Made by a program: the position numbers and the translations under genes. Source: Setomelanomma holmii (Eukaryota > Ascomycota > Dothideomycetes > Pleosporales > Phaeosphaeriaceae). From it: a stretch of DNA of 64,000 nucleotides. Position 1 is the stretch's first letter. Every line of letters starts with the position of its first letter. The notes beneath the pieces were generated by a model. It was given only the letters and a program-made list of their open reading frames with translations, was not told the DNA's origin and made no database searches. The stretch lies in contig ML978288.1 in the NCBI GenBank assembly GCA_010015745.1, forward strand, positions 1-64,000, in the 5' to 3' direction. Shown piece by piece: positions 11,226 through 23,349 of the stretch.

Positions 11226-13149
11226 TCAGTCGTCGTCACTTTCCTCTTCGCACGTCATGATGCTCTGAGGGTATCGCAGCGTCTCGGCGCTGGGTCGCGG
11301 ACTGACATCGACAACACTACTGTCGGGTGTCCAGTGCGATGTTGTTTCGGAAGCGGTAGATGATGTGTATTGCCGAAAGCCATTGGCTACGATCTCTGAC
11401 ATGTCAACGTCAGAGTCGTAGTTGGGTGGCTCGCTGGGTGGGTTGGACCGATAGCTGGGTAAGCTGTCAGTCCGTGAAAGAGGTCGTGATGGGATCTCTG
11501 GCAGGGTTGAAGGCGGATATGTTGAGGCTACAGTCGGCGAGTAGGGAGCTGGGGGATGAGGTGCGCGGTGACAGTGGCATGGCACATGACCGATGACTCT
11601 GCCTTCCTCTGCGTCCCTGACGAGGTCATTGACCACATCATGTGCCGCTCTCAATTGCCGAATTTCTTCCTGCATCGCGTCCTGAAGGACTCCTTCCTGC
11701 TCCTGGATGAGAGCACGCTTTTCCTCGTAGTCTGCGATGCGCTCCTCATCTTTTCGCCAGTTACCACGCCACCAATTGCGCCAAGCATGTCTACGAGCTG
11801 CACGGCGATATGCTCGAGCAGTATCACGCTCCTCTCGTGCCGCGGCACGTTCGGTGCGGGTCCGTAGGCTGCTACATTTGTGGCGGATCACGGCGAAAAG
11901 GCAACCGCAGCAGAGGAGGCTCAAGGTGACTTCTAGAGCGACTGCGTAAGGAGACACTTTCGGTTGGCGAGGCGGCAGTTCACCACTACTCGCAGGGGCT
12001 TCGTTAGGTCGAGGAGATGTTGATTCGACTTCGACGTGGCCTCCAGCTTTTTGAAACGCATTGCCATGCGCTTGCGCGTAGACGTTCAGTTCCTCGGGAC
12101 GACCCATTGTTGCCGAGGAGGAATGGCTTGTCTTCAGATGAACAATGGCAATCTTCCAGACACCATGAGCTTTGTGGGCGACAGCCTTGACGATGCAGGC
12201 AACGCCGTCACAGTCGTTGATCTCTTCTTTCAGACTTTTGATGTCCTTTCGCAATTGCGAATCGATGTGTTCTTTCTTGAGTGCAATGGCTTGCTCAAGC
12301 TCACGGAGATGGGCTTGCAGGGCTCTCAGCTCACGGATATCGTCCTCAATGGTCTGCTCAACGGGACTGTCAGCCTGAGTGGTGAGGGTATTGTTCACGT
12401 AAATCAGGCGAAGGTGTGTAGGAGGCTCGCGCCAGGACTGAGCGACGTCTGCGTCACTTGCGGAAGGATTGGGAACAGACTCCAGACGGAGCAAAGAGGG
12501 TGGAGAGGTCTGCTGTTTAAAGGAGACCGTGAAACCAGATGGTATAGTTAAAGCCTTGCCGTCAATGGCCTTGATGCTGACTGTCAGGACTTGGGCGGCT
12601 TCGTCCGTCTCCTCGTTGCCGTGAAGGCAGGCTGAGTTCCATTCAAGATCCAGTTGTCGCTGAAGAGACCATTCATTCTGTTGGAGATCGGTGGAGCCAG
12701 TATAAGAGCCGGAGCCAGAAGCGAAGTCACCGTTCCACTCTTGGGGAAGGTCGATGCCATTCAGTGTAATGTTAGAGGTGCCACACGCTTCGTCCTGGGC
12801 ATGACTTTTGAAGTTCAAGATCTGTGGAGGAGTGAGCCAGGACGTCACTATTCTAGGTGCCTGAAGCGGGCCTTACGAGTGACTCGTCATCCTGGTCCGT
12901 GTGATCGTGCGAGCCAAGACAGCCTCTGCAGGTCACGCTGAAGGTAGCTTGCGCGTAGTTTTGTTGAAGGTCTAAGAGTATTCAGCAGATGCCTAGCGAT
13001 GGCAAACAGCAGTTCTTATAAGAGTGGAGCGTACCGTAGTGCAAGAGTCTGTTGTCAGCTCGAGCAACTTCGCGACTCGGGAGTGCGGCGGCAAGCAGAG
13101 GTGTAACCCACGCCGCACACGAGAGAACCTTGTTCTTGAAGGACCGCAT
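11226..13149 (-). CDS. Secreted-type single-pass membrane protein of unknown function
   Basis: Exons 13149-13035, 12971-12877 and 12821-11226 join in phase to give 601 residues. The N-terminus (MRSFKNKVLSCAAWVTPLLA) looks like a signal peptide. The ectodomain has paired cysteines (CRGCLGSHDH, DEACGTSNITLNG, CLHGNEE) and a predicted coiled coil near 224-276 (IRELRALQAHLRELEQAIAL). One hydrophobic segment lies near 361-383 (LEVTLSLLCCGCLFAVI). A basic and then coiled cytoplasmic part follows, with a proline/serine-rich tail ending in EEESDDD. This suggests a type I plasma-membrane protein with an outside sensing or adhesion part and a signalling tail; that is inference from topology only. I do not recognise a named family. 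Confidence 0.75.
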
Positions 13150-14060
13150 CTCTCAGCACAAAAACACAAGCGAAAGAAATAAAACTGCGGCAAGCAAAGA
13201 GCGGTCCAGCTACGGAAACGCGCAAAGAGAGCGGCGTCCGAGTGGAAATGTGACAGATGGTATCTCCAAATCCTCGAGAATTAGGCACCAGGAAGGGCGT
13301 CGATGTTTAAGGGCGGCCTGCAGTGGGGAGCTACTCGGCCGCGTGGCTGCGGTCAGCGTGGCTTAGACGTCCGGTCACAGTTCAGCTCCATGCATAAATG
13401 CACCGTGATGAAACACTGAAACACTGGAATACGAGCAAATGTGCAAGAGAAAGAGAAAAAAAGGTTTGGATGAGGCGTTGTGGTCGAATGTTTCGGCGCT
13501 TCGCGTGAAGGCCATCTGGCACGATCATAAGGTTCCGAGTCGTTCCTTCCGCTCCGAACGCCTCGACGTCAGCATACAAAAAGATCTACAAATGCTCGGG
13601 AAATGCTTGCGCGAGAGATGCTTAGAGTCTATTTACTACATCAGTAGCGTCAGAAGAAGGTATACATCGTGGAAACCCTGAGGTTTCTCTGTATGGGTCC
13701 CGAGGTCATGACAGCAGAAGTAATTCCCAAGACGATAAGGCGCTCTACAATCCGGTAACAGCAGATTTGGTCATAAACGCACGATGAGATGCTTCAGATT
13801 ACAGGATAATTGTCTTTCCAGTCTATCGGTGCTGTCGTGAGTGATGCAGTCTGTACGTACCTGCATATGGAATGCCAAGAATTCATGAAATGTGGCCCAA
13901 GCTCTCTTCGCGATTCGTGATGCGTCAAGAACACTTCCCTCCACAACATATTCACTACCCACGTCCACTGTTCGCCTATCACTCCGCTCGCTGCTTCACG
14001 TCATTCCACTCCTCTTGGATCATTTTCCCCTCGCGAACGTGTTCAGGCAAGAACGGCAGT
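13150..14060. other. Divergent intergenic region
   Basis: About 0.9 kb between the start of the orphan membrane-protein gene (minus) and LSM4 (plus). It should hold both promoters. Several short open frames occur on both strands near 13380-14000, but none has a recognisable motif. Confidence 0.45.
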
Positions 14061-14558
14061 ATGGTACGTCATTGGCTCTGAAGCTCTCATAAGCATAGGC
14101 ACTGATAGTATGCGAAGCTCCCGTTAGGTCTGCTCACCGCGGCGACCGGCCATCCTATGCTCGTTGAATTGAAGAGCGGCGAAACTTTGAACGGGCTCCT
14201 GGTCAACTGCGATACGTGGATGAACTTGACACTGAGGGAAGTCGTGCAAACGAGCGCAGACGGTGACAAGTTCATGCGGTTACCAGAGATATATGTGCGG
14301 GGTAGCACGGTGAAGACACCAGATTTCCGCAGCTACATCCATGCTGATGCGGAACAGATCAAGTACCTTCGAGTGCCAGACGAAATTGTGGAAGTCGTCA
14401 AGGAGCAGCAAGTGAAGGACCAAGCAAACCGAGGTGGAAGAGGTGGCATGCATCAACGTGGAGATCACCGCGGCGACCGAGGAGGCCGAGGCATGCGTGG
14501 GCGTGGACGAGGGCGCGGACGAGGTGGCGGTGGAGGCGGTGGTGCCGGAGGGGCTTGA
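14061..14558 (+). CDS. LSM4: U6 snRNA-associated Sm-like protein LSm4
   Basis: The start codon ATG (14061-14063) is followed at once by an intron (14064-14117), and exon 2 (14118-14558) supplies the rest, 147 residues in all. The spliced protein begins MLPLGLLTAATGHPMLVELK, exactly the LSm4 pattern. The Sm fold covers about residues 1-80 (Sm1 with NCDTWMNLTL, Sm2 with IYVRGSTVK). An RGG-rich tail follows, as in other LSm4 proteins. It is part of the LSm1-7 ring (mRNA decay) and the LSm2-8 ring (U6 snRNA). Starting at the ATG at 14157 instead would lose the first strand and helix of the fold. Confidence 0.95.
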
Positions 14559-15322
14559 ACGCAGTGAGGGATCACGATCAGGTTGAGGACCACGATATAC
14601 GATGCACGATCGACGCGAGTTCTTCAAGAAACAGTTATACCCTGTGGGTCGATTCCCATCTTGAGATCAGGTTGCCGCAGCGGCCGGCCGGAAATACCAC
14701 CCGCTGGCATCGTGCTGGCTCGGCCCGAATGCCTTTCACACCCTGCTCGCCCTCTTGCAGATTTCGCGACATCCGACAAGGCCACCACGTACGTGCGCTG
14801 CATCAAGACGAGCATCCTGCGTAGAAGACCCAGCCGAAGTTCGATTCAACGAAACCATGCCGCATCAGATCATGAGGCGTCAGAATAGGTTTTCTAACAC
14901 CATGAACATATCAATTACAGCCTGACTAAGCAGACTATTGCGGCAGCAACCGTTGCTCCAAAACTGTCCTACTTGTACCAATCGCACATACCACCCGATT
15001 TGTCCATGGTGTGGCTGCAGACTAATGCGGGGTCAAACGCCCGAATGCCTAGGATCCCGAGCTTACGTCGGTCTTTACTACAAAAGCACGACTCTCCAGC
15101 CAAGGACTATGGGGCGTTTCATTGTAAGTCTCAGAATCTCTCTTTGCTGCATTCCACCACCCTCATCACTTCTCTACTCCACCAGCATCCTGAACGGCTA
15201 CCTGTGAGCTTTTCCCGATCGAACATCTTGTCCCCAGAACCTAGACTGTTCTCCTCGCATCGCGATCATCATTCGGTCTTTATCAGCGAAAACATCTGGG
15301 CAGCGGTTTAGACGTTGTAAAT
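14559..15322. other. Intergenic, no gene seen
   Basis: About 0.76 kb between LSM4 and the following SDR gene, both on the plus strand. It holds the LSM4 3' end and the SDR promoter. Overlapping plus-strand frames at 14555-14888 and 14938-15311 have no recognisable motifs or splice-compatible partners. Confidence 0.4.
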
Positions 15323-16589
15323 ATGACCAGCTTCGAGATTCCTGATAGCGCCCTTGAGGGCATCAAGGATCAAGTTGCTGTTATTACAGGTAGAGCTCTC
15401 AAGCATGTCTACCTTCCTATGCTTGCTCATTGACCAAAGGCGCGTCGTCTGGTATTGGTCTCGCAACCCTGAGAAGAGTCATCAAACATGGCGGCAAAGT
15501 CTTTGCCAGCGACCTGTAAGTGAGACCGGACACATAGCCGTTGTACTGAGTTTAGAGCAAGCACCTGATATTATCAGCCATGCGAGCCTATGAGCAGGAC
15601 ATCGACCTTGTACTAGACTCTGGGAAAAGCTCTACTAACACGTTCCAGTGTACGTTGAACCCTTTGTGAAATTTGACTATATTACTGTCCAGATGTATTC
15701 ACGGTCTTGAGAGCTGCGCTAATATCGTCACCCTCGGTTTGGCAGAACCCTCTACCAGAACCCGAGGCATCATCCGTGCCCTTCTTCAAAACGAATGTAA
15801 CATCATGGAAAGAACAGATCGACCTCTTCAAGGCTGCTGAGAAGGAGTACGGCAAGATTGATCATGTGTTCGCAAATGCAGGCATCGGTCCGACGATCTC
15901 ACTGCTCGAAGACGACATTGATGAGAATGGCGATCTCCTACCGCCGAAGCTAAACACCATGGACGTTAACTTGACTGGATGCATGTACACCGTCAAACTC
16001 GGTATCTACTACCTCAAGAAAAATCCGAACGGCGGCAGTATCATCATGACAGCTTCTGGCTCAAGCTTTTCGCGCTTCCCTGCAACAGATTATAGTACGC
16101 ATCATCGGTTTCGATAACCAGAGATCTTTCTAACATGCAGCAGCAACCGCCAAACACGCAGTCCTTGGCCTACTTCGCGCTCTCTACGGTCACCTCTACC
16201 CCAAACTCCCCATCCGCATCAACGCCATCGCACCTTCATGGACCGCAACGAGCATCGTTCCCAAAGAAGTTCTCGTCGCTCTTGGAGAAGGCAATTACCA
16301 ATCCCCCGACGTCGTCGGGCGCTCCGTCACACTGTTAATGGCCGATAAGGAGCGTCACGGCGAGCTCATTTACAGCGAGTGTGGAAAATTCAAGGACTTG
16401 GAGAATGGAGAGAAGGGATTCCACGCAGCGATGAAGAAGATGTTGGAAGTGCAGGAAGGTGAGGAGCTTGCGGAACTAAGTGTGTTTCAGAAGTTGTCCA
16501 AGATGAAGGAGGAGTTGGAGGGGAAGGATGGTGCGGACGCCGAGGGGTTGAAAAATGGGAATGCGGCGGTGGGGATGCCGGCTGAGTAG
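15323..16589 (+). CDS. Short-chain dehydrogenase/reductase with a probable one-nucleotide exon
   Basis: Supported coding blocks are 15323-15389, 15440-15515, 15746-16094 and 16144-16589. They carry the SDR cofactor motif TGGASSGIG, the NAGIG motif, the serine of IIMTASGSS, and the catalytic YTTAK. The blocks before and after the 15516-15745 gap are out of phase by one base. Inserting a single T at 15649 as an exon restores the frame (SDL-NPLPEPE) and gives 312 residues. That base is flanked by a complete acceptor (TACTAAC branch site and CCAG) and a complete donor (GTACGT). The last intron ends in a tandem CAGCAG, and the second AG gives the proper Y-x3-K spacing. The substrate is unknown. 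If the one-base exon is wrong, the gene carries a frameshift. Confidence 0.72.
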
Positions 16590-16885
16590 GCTTTAGTGAA
16601 GGCAGTTCTTAGTATTGGGAGTCCTTGCTATCTATGGCACGGTTCTGCCGCCCACGTGAGATATCATTCGGATCTTCGCGTGTGCTTACAAGTCAATGAT
16701 AGTATCGTGCTATGACTGTACACTTTATAAGAAACACATTAGGTGATGAACTGGGCAATTAATGCTGCCTTCCTTACTTTGCCTCGTTTATTACCGAGAG
16801 GGGTCCGGTGCTCTTATCTAGTCATCGCACTTATAATCTTTGACATTTCTTCCCAATCTACACAAAAACACAACATATTCACACC

Positions 16886-18136
16886 ATGGCTGACGATACC
16901 AGTGCTCATGCTGAGCTCAAAGTCGCCGCAGACGCCCTGAGTCGCGTCATAGTCGATGTGAAGGAACTTCGTGCCCTACAGCAGAAGCTTGCGCAGCACA
17001 TGCGTGAGTTGCAATCCAAGCGGGAGAAAAGACAAAAGTGAGACGACTTGTGAGCCCCTACAAGTTGTTCGGATGTTGATATTTGTCGTAGGCTGTTGGC
17101 ATGTTTACTTGAACGACATGCCAAGGCACAGCTACGGCCTTTGATGGATAGCATGCTAACGAGATTGCCGCAAGAACTTCGCAATAATGTATATGAACAT
17201 CTCCTTGTTTCTGACCAGCACATTTTCGCCTACAGAAGGAGGCCTTTAAGAGTCAAGCCCAACGACTCAGCAATCTATCCCGACAATCGGCTATTGAACC
17301 CGGGTTATGTTGGCGATGTTGCAGCAGCCGGAATGAATGGGATTCACTACTCGCGCAACACCTTCGAGCTCAAGGTTGGGAAAGGGTGCTTTGGGTTTGG
17401 CGCACTAGGACAAGTTCCGAGTCGGTATCGGCCAGGGAAGTATAGACTCGAATGCTGTCCATCACCTCGCTGGCTTGCACGCAACGTTCGAATTCATGTG
17501 GACACTAAAGTGGAACCAACGAGCACACTGCCGTCTCAATTCACCGTGCACACAGAAGACAGTTGTCCAGGACAAGACGCCATGACGAGGATCGAAGTTC
17601 AGCTCATGGGAATCCTTGATTTAAAGGGGGGCACAAACGCGAAGGTAGACTTCATTGTAACCAGGCAAGTCAATGAGAAGCCGACAATACGCAAATCCTA
17701 CACGCGTGAACACGAACGTCGCTTCGTCAACACTATGGAAGGACTTAGAAGAACAATTTACGAACTCAAACACTCGGATGTATCTGTGACAGTCACGTTG
17801 GGCAACCAGCAAAGATTGAAGGTCTACGATGAACTCAGTCCCAATGGTCGCCATGTATATTCGTCTTGGGACTTCACGTCCCACCTAAGCCTTACTGTGG
17901 AAGAGTCGAGAGCGGTACGTCTGTTGCAATCTCTTTCCCCAAAGCTCTACAAATCGCTTACACAGATCTTACAGGAGCGCTCCGAGACGAGACGAGTTGT
18001 TGAATTCCGTTACATTCTCTCTTCAATGATATATGATCCCCCTGACGGCGATCCGGACGAGTTTTATGCCATACTTTGGCAACGATGGCGCCTGCGTTGC
18101 GCGTTACCCTGGTTAGGAAATGGCTGGGAAACATGA
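16886..18136 (+). CDS. F-box-like protein of unknown function
   Basis: Exons 16886-17037 and 17092-18136 join in phase (398 residues). The first exon encodes a helix likely to form a coiled coil (ELRALQQKLAQHMRELQSK). The second opens with LLTRLPQELRNNVYEHLLV-type sequence, the leucine-proline pattern of fungal F-box-like and 2EXR domains. The rest is typical of large, poorly conserved fungal families in which this start is followed by a substrate-facing domain. An adaptor role in ubiquitin ligation would be inference. The stop at 18136 is accepted because no splice-compatible downstream exon was found. Confidence 0.6.
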
Positions 18137-19257
18137 GGGCGTCGCGGGTCGTGCGGAAGTGCATGTATCAGGACTACATGCAATTCTATCCTCGAATTGC
18201 TTCAATGGACGAACTATTGGTATGCATCATATGCAATGGTGTTGGATCAGGAGCCAATATCGTAGCGGAACGGTGTCACTTCTGGCCCCGGGGTAACGCC
18301 TGGTTGGCCAGACGTGCATGCCATCCCCTGAGCCGAAGGCCTGGTATCGTCCACTGTCCTATGGGGCAAGGTTTGACGATGATTACGACGCTATTGCATC
18401 CAGTTCCAGGTGCTCGGGAGTGGCCGGGACTGAACGATTGTCAACTTCTTTCGCAGACGGGTGTGTCCAGAGAGCCTAGCTCGTCTGATCATCGAAGCTT
18501 CATGGACATCAAGCTTTAGCCAAAGCAAACATTGATCGGGTGCCCGCAACCTTGTGATCTCGTGCTACAAGTGATGACTGTCATCGGGCGGTTGTGCATA
18601 TCCCTGCAATTGTCTGATCATCAATGTTGGTGTTATCAACAACCTAAAAGCGAATCCAGGTCGCGGCTTTCGTGGAGTCGGATTATTTACCAGCCGTGGT
18701 TAGAAAACCCCACAGTCGTCTCGCCCAATAATCCCATTCAAGAACCTTGTCATCACGACCCCAGAGTCATCCGGTCACATCCCCAGATCTCTCCCGCGCG
18801 CAGCAGCCGTAGCAAACAAGAGTCGTGGCGTCGCGGGGTAGCGAGGATAACGAATCCAGCACCACGCAAAGGATCGAGAACACGAACCGACAACACGTAC
18901 CGACGCAGGCATCCGAAGCCGTACAGCAAGCCCGGGGTAGTGCACTAACCAGTCGGCGATCGCGGCTTAACTCTGGGGCAGCGCTATCTCCACGTTGACT
19001 GGACCAGAACCCCATGCGGCGCTATCAACCTGGATTTTCGTCGCTATCAGGTGTCGCGCCTGCCCCAGCAGCGTTAGCAGCGGCGCTCTTGGCGACCATG
19101 TGCTCTGGCGGAAGCGGCCATGGCCAGGGCTGGGTCTGCACACGGTGTGGATTAGTATTGAGCCTAGAGGGCATGGTATAAGAGGGTGCGGCGTTTCGAG
19201 TTGCCCTTTGGATCGTCGTGCTCTTTACCTCTCTTTGACGATAACAGTACTGCAAAG
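18137..19257. other. Long intergenic region upstream of the permease
   Basis: About 1.1 kb between two plus-strand genes. Frames at 18076-18519, 18532-18948 and, on the minus strand, 19025-19306 show no motif, signal peptide or coherent splicing. I see only the permease promoter here. Confidence 0.4.
19177..19184 (+). promoter_or_regulatory. TATA-like element of the permease gene
   Basis: TATAAGAG lies 74 bp upstream of the permease start codon at 19258, a plausible distance for a fungal TATA box. It is seen in sequence only. Confidence 0.45.
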
Positions 19258-20951
19258 ATGGCGGAATCTCAGCAAGTGCGCTACTCGGCGGAGAAGCATG
19301 CGCCAAGCCACAATGAAGAGCTCAAGCAGGACGCCCACTACGCTGCTGAGCGCGGTCACGCTGCCACAGATCAGTGCGTTCCATTCATTCGATCGTTTGT
19401 CGACATGTAGCTAACAGTCGATAGGTACGGCCATGCGCTTGTCACATTTGATCCCAAGGCCGAGGCGAGAGTCAGGTTGAAGATTGATCTCTACATCATC
19501 CCAACAGTCGCCCTGCTCTACCTCTTCTGCTTCATTGATCGTGCAAACGTCGGAAATGCGCGTATCGCTGGTCTGGAGAAGGATCTCAAGCTCAAGGGCT
19601 ATGACTACAACACGGTGTTGTCGGTATTCTACATCAGCTACATTATCTTCGAGGTATGTGTGAACCTGTTCCTAATGCGAGAAATTCTCACTGATGCCAT
19701 CATCAGATTCCATCAAACATGATGTGCAAATGGATCGGCCCGGGTTGGTTTATCCCCATCATCTCCCTGTGCTTCGGTATTGCTTCGATCGGCACGGCGT
19801 TCGTCCACAACATCCACGCGATTTGCGGTGTGAGGTTTCTTCTCGGAATCTTCGAGGCGGGCATGCTTCCCGGTATCGCCTACTACCTCTCCCGCTGGTA
19901 TCGCCGCTCCGAGCTCGCCTTTCGGCTGTCGCTCTACATCGTTATGGCTCCGTTGGCCGGTGCTTTTGGAGGTCTGCTCGCATCGGCGATTCTCACTCTG
20001 GACTCTTTTGGCTCCCTCACTCGCTGGAGGATGATCTTTGCCATTGAAGGCATCATCACCTGCCTCCTGTCATTGATCTCTTTCTTCACCCTCACGGATC
20101 GTCCAGCGACCGCTCGCTGGCTCACACAGGAGGAGAAGGATCTCGCCATTGCACGTGTCAAGTCAGAGCGTGTCGGCCAGAACGAAGTCCTTGACAAGCT
20201 CGACAAGACGAAGACTCTGCGAGGTATCTTCAACCCTGTGGTTCTCTCGACTGCCTTCATCTTCCTCTTGAACAACATCACCGTTCAAGGTTTGGCCTTC
20301 TTTGCACCCACGATCGTCAGGACCATCTACCCCAAGGCAACCGTTGTGTCTCAGCAACTGCACACTGTGCCACCATACGTGGTCGGTGCGTTCTTCACGG
20401 TGCTTCTCCCCTTTATCAGCTGGCGCATCGACAGGCGCATGATCATCTTCATTGCCGGCGCGCCTCTGATGATGATTGGTTACATCATGGTATATTTTCA
20501 GAATTCATTCTTTCCTGGGACCAGAAGCTAACTTTGATCGTAGTTCCTCGCAAGCCACGCCTCAATGACCCGCTACGGAGCGACCTTCCTCATCGCCTCG
20601 GGAGCCTTCTCGTTCGGCGCGCTCTGCAACGCCCACGCCTCAGCGAATGTCGTATCTGACACTGCTCGAGCATCCGCCATCGGCACGGTAGTCATGTTCG
20701 GCAATATTGGTGGCTTGATTTCAACATGGTCTTTCTTGCCATTCGACGGACCCAACTACCGAATCGGCAACGGTTTGAACCTGGGCACCAGCAGCACGAT
20801 TTTCATCTTGAGTATCTTGCTCCTGCTATGGATGAAGAAAAGCAATGCGAGCCGGGAGAAGATTGATGTTGACGCGGAGTTGGCTGGAAAGTCTCGTGGT
20901 GAGATTGAGGATATGGACTGGAGACATCCATCGTTCAGGTGGAGGCCATAA
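19258..20951 (+). CDS. Major facilitator anion permease, Dal5/allantoate-nicotinate type
   Basis: Four exons (19258-19373, 19425-19653, 19707-20489, 20544-20951) give 511 residues. The first membrane helix carries the family signature LLYLFCFIDRANVGNARI, followed by FEVPSN-like IFEIPSN and the GLVPG-like region FLLGIFEAGMLPGIAYYLS. Twelve membrane segments fit the hydrophobic pattern, with a cytoplasmic middle loop (DRPATARWLTQEEKDLAIAR) and a charged C-terminal tail. Relatives of the anion:cation symporter family import allantoate, nicotinate, pantothenate or biotin precursors; the substrate cannot be told from sequence alone. The location is the plasma membrane by family. The three introns are 51-54 bp. 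Confidence 0.92.
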
Positions 20952-21434
20952 AGAGGGCAAGTGTAGGCTTGGTGACTTCTCTATCGTTGAAGGGTAAAAG
21001 GCGTGATTGTCTGGCAGGATTGAGCTGCAGATGTATACAACAGCGTCTACTGTAATATGAAAGTACGAAGCATTCTCCAAGCGAGCCCAGATCATCTATC
21101 AGGTTGTGGGTTTTGTGATGTTCTTGGCGCGTCTTTTTGCTGACATATCGACGGAGCACACGATTGCCAATTCGAGTTGGGAGATGGAGTGGGGAAGCTT
21201 GTCCGCGACCGAAACGAACCGAGGTCCTCCGTCATGCGTCCTTCAACGCGCGACACTATGAGAAGCCGATACAATTGTGTCTACCGCCCAAATCCGACAC
21301 ATTTTGTTGTAGTCGCAAACAATCCTAAACCTCCTTGAACATTGCCCTCGTCCTTTACATTGCAGTGACCTCATTACATCATCGACCATACCCATAGATA
21401 GATACCGCGCTCCAAGCTCAAGCTCATCGCAAAC
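20952..21434. other. Intergenic, promoter of the oxidoreductase
   Basis: About 0.48 kb between the permease stop and the next plus-strand start. A minus-strand frame at 20826-21095 overlaps the permease and has no support. Confidence 0.45.
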
Positions 21435-22627
21435 ATGCCCTCAGCAATCTCCATTAGACAAGTCGAAGGCAAGCCAGGCAAAGTGTACTACCCACTCGAA
21501 AAGATCACCATCCCCGAGCCCAAGCCAAAAGACAATGAAGTCAGTCCTTCCCCTCCCTTCCCAAAACATTGCCCATCTAACCAGCCTTTCACAGACCGTA
21601 ATCTCCATCACCGCCGCCGCCCTAAACCACCGCGACCTCTTCATCCGCCAACACCTCTACCCCGGCACAACCTTCGGCGTGCCCCTCCTTGCCGACGGCG
21701 TCGGCATCGTCACATCCGCGGGTTCCTCGCCCGAAGCACAGAAATGGCTCAACAAGCGCGTCGTACTCAACCCAGGCACGGGCTGGAAAGACAGTCTCGA
21801 AGGACCCGAGCATCCTAAGGGCTATGCGATTCTCGGCGGCACGAAGACGAATCCTGCAGGTACTTTGGCCGATGTGATTACGCTGCAGGTTGGGGAACTA
21901 GAGGCGTGTCCCGAGCACTTGAGCGATGAGGAAGCTGCAGCGCTCCCCCTCACCGGCCTGACTGCATGGCGCGCATTCTGGGTGAAGAGCGGAAACGCCG
22001 TTGCCGGGCGGAATATACTCGTCACTGGTATTGGCGGCGGCGTTGCGCTGATGGTGTTGCTGTTTGGTGTCGCGCAGGGATGTAATGTGTATGTTACGAG
22101 CGGCGATCAAGCCAAGATTGATAAGGCGATTAAGCTGGGTGCCAAGGGCGGTGTGATTTATAAGGAGAATGGGTGGGAGAAGAAGCTGCAGGGTATGTTG
22201 CCCAAGGACAGGAAGTATCTGGATGCGATTGTTGATGGCGCGGGTGGAGATATTGTGAATAAGGGGTCGAGGTTGCTTAAGGTGAGTTATGTCGCATCGT
22301 ATTGTGTGAGTTCGGTGCTAACGAGGTGATCAGGCTGGTGGAGTTATTTCGATCTATGGTATGACTATCAGTCCCAAGATGGACTTCCTCATGGGCGCTG
22401 TCCTGCGCAATATTGAAGTCCGCGGCTCGACCATGGGATCGCGCAAGGAGTTTGCAGACATGGTGCAATTCGTGCGCGAGAAGAAGCTGAAGCCGATCGT
22501 CAGTCGGAGTGTACATGGACTGGATATCCAAAAGATTGACACGCTGTTTGACGACATGAAGAACGCAAGTCAATTCGGCAAACTGGTCGTTACACTGGAC
22601 GGAGCAAAGAGCTCAAGTAAATTGTAG
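21435..22627 (+). CDS. Medium-chain dehydrogenase/reductase, quinone oxidoreductase-like
   Basis: Exons 21435-21539, 21595-22281 and 22334-22627 encode 361 residues. A GroES-like N-terminal domain (AAALNHRDLFIRQHLYPG) is followed by a nucleotide-binding fold with VTGIGGGVALMVLLFGVAQ and a catalytic-domain end near GLDIQKIDTLFDDM. The first domain has no full catalytic-zinc ligand set (asparagine-histidine-arginine in place of the zinc cysteine), as in the zinc-free, NADPH-using quinone oxidoreductase branch. It resembles the fission yeast and Aspergillus 'zinc-type alcohol dehydrogenase-like' proteins. The likely reaction is NADPH-dependent reduction of a quinone or enone; the substrate is unknown. 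Confidence 0.85.
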
Positions 22628-23349
22628 ACAGCACGCCGCAGCGTTGAATGAGTGCTTCGCGGCACATGAACGAACATTGCGCATCCATCCCAGCCTTCAG
22701 AAGGGATTGCATGTACTGCATCCGCAAATACATGCGTCTATCTCTCTGGACCATTTCATTGTTCACATTCGTATTCGCAATCTACCATCAAGTGCTACGT
22801 CATCCTAACCCAAATTCCGCTTATGCCCGTATGCCCGTACCCCCACGCCCATCATCTAATCACACCCAGGTCTATCCTCGCGCCCGATAAATCCCCAAAG
22901 CCACCCTCGGCTCCTTTCCCAGTGTGTAAATAATCGACAAACACTGCATGCTGACACAAGCACTCCGCATGATGTAAGTCATGCAGGAGTACATCCTACC
23001 TGGCGCAAGCAGGGCAAGGCTGTCCACGGAGCGGGGCTGGGTGGCGGAAATCCTACGTGAGAGCGGAGTAGGAATCAAGATGGTGCAGTGATAAGATGTC
23101 TGGAAGTATGCATGGGCAAGGTTACTTTGTGTATCTTGGAGGATTGGATTTGAGATACTGCGTGTATGGAAACAAGAGACGGCATGGCTGTATGCTGGAG
23201 ACGTATAAGTACCAGACGAAACAGCAATTGAACAAAGTATCAACAGCTCAAGCTTCCACAAGACATCGGAAAACTGCTACAATCCATTCAAACCATCAAT
23301 CATCTATACACCCTTCAAACCAAGAAAAGAAACTTCACACCAAGCAACA
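22628..23349. other. Intergenic, no gene seen
   Basis: About 0.72 kb between two plus-strand genes. A minus-strand frame at 22872-23261 has no recognisable features. The 100 bp before the GFA-like start are A/C-rich, as is usual for a fungal 5' untranslated region. Confidence 0.4.

Noticed and set aside
18076..18948. Plus-strand frames of 147 and 138 codons
   Set aside because: The first overlaps the F-box-like gene, and neither has motifs or splice partners.
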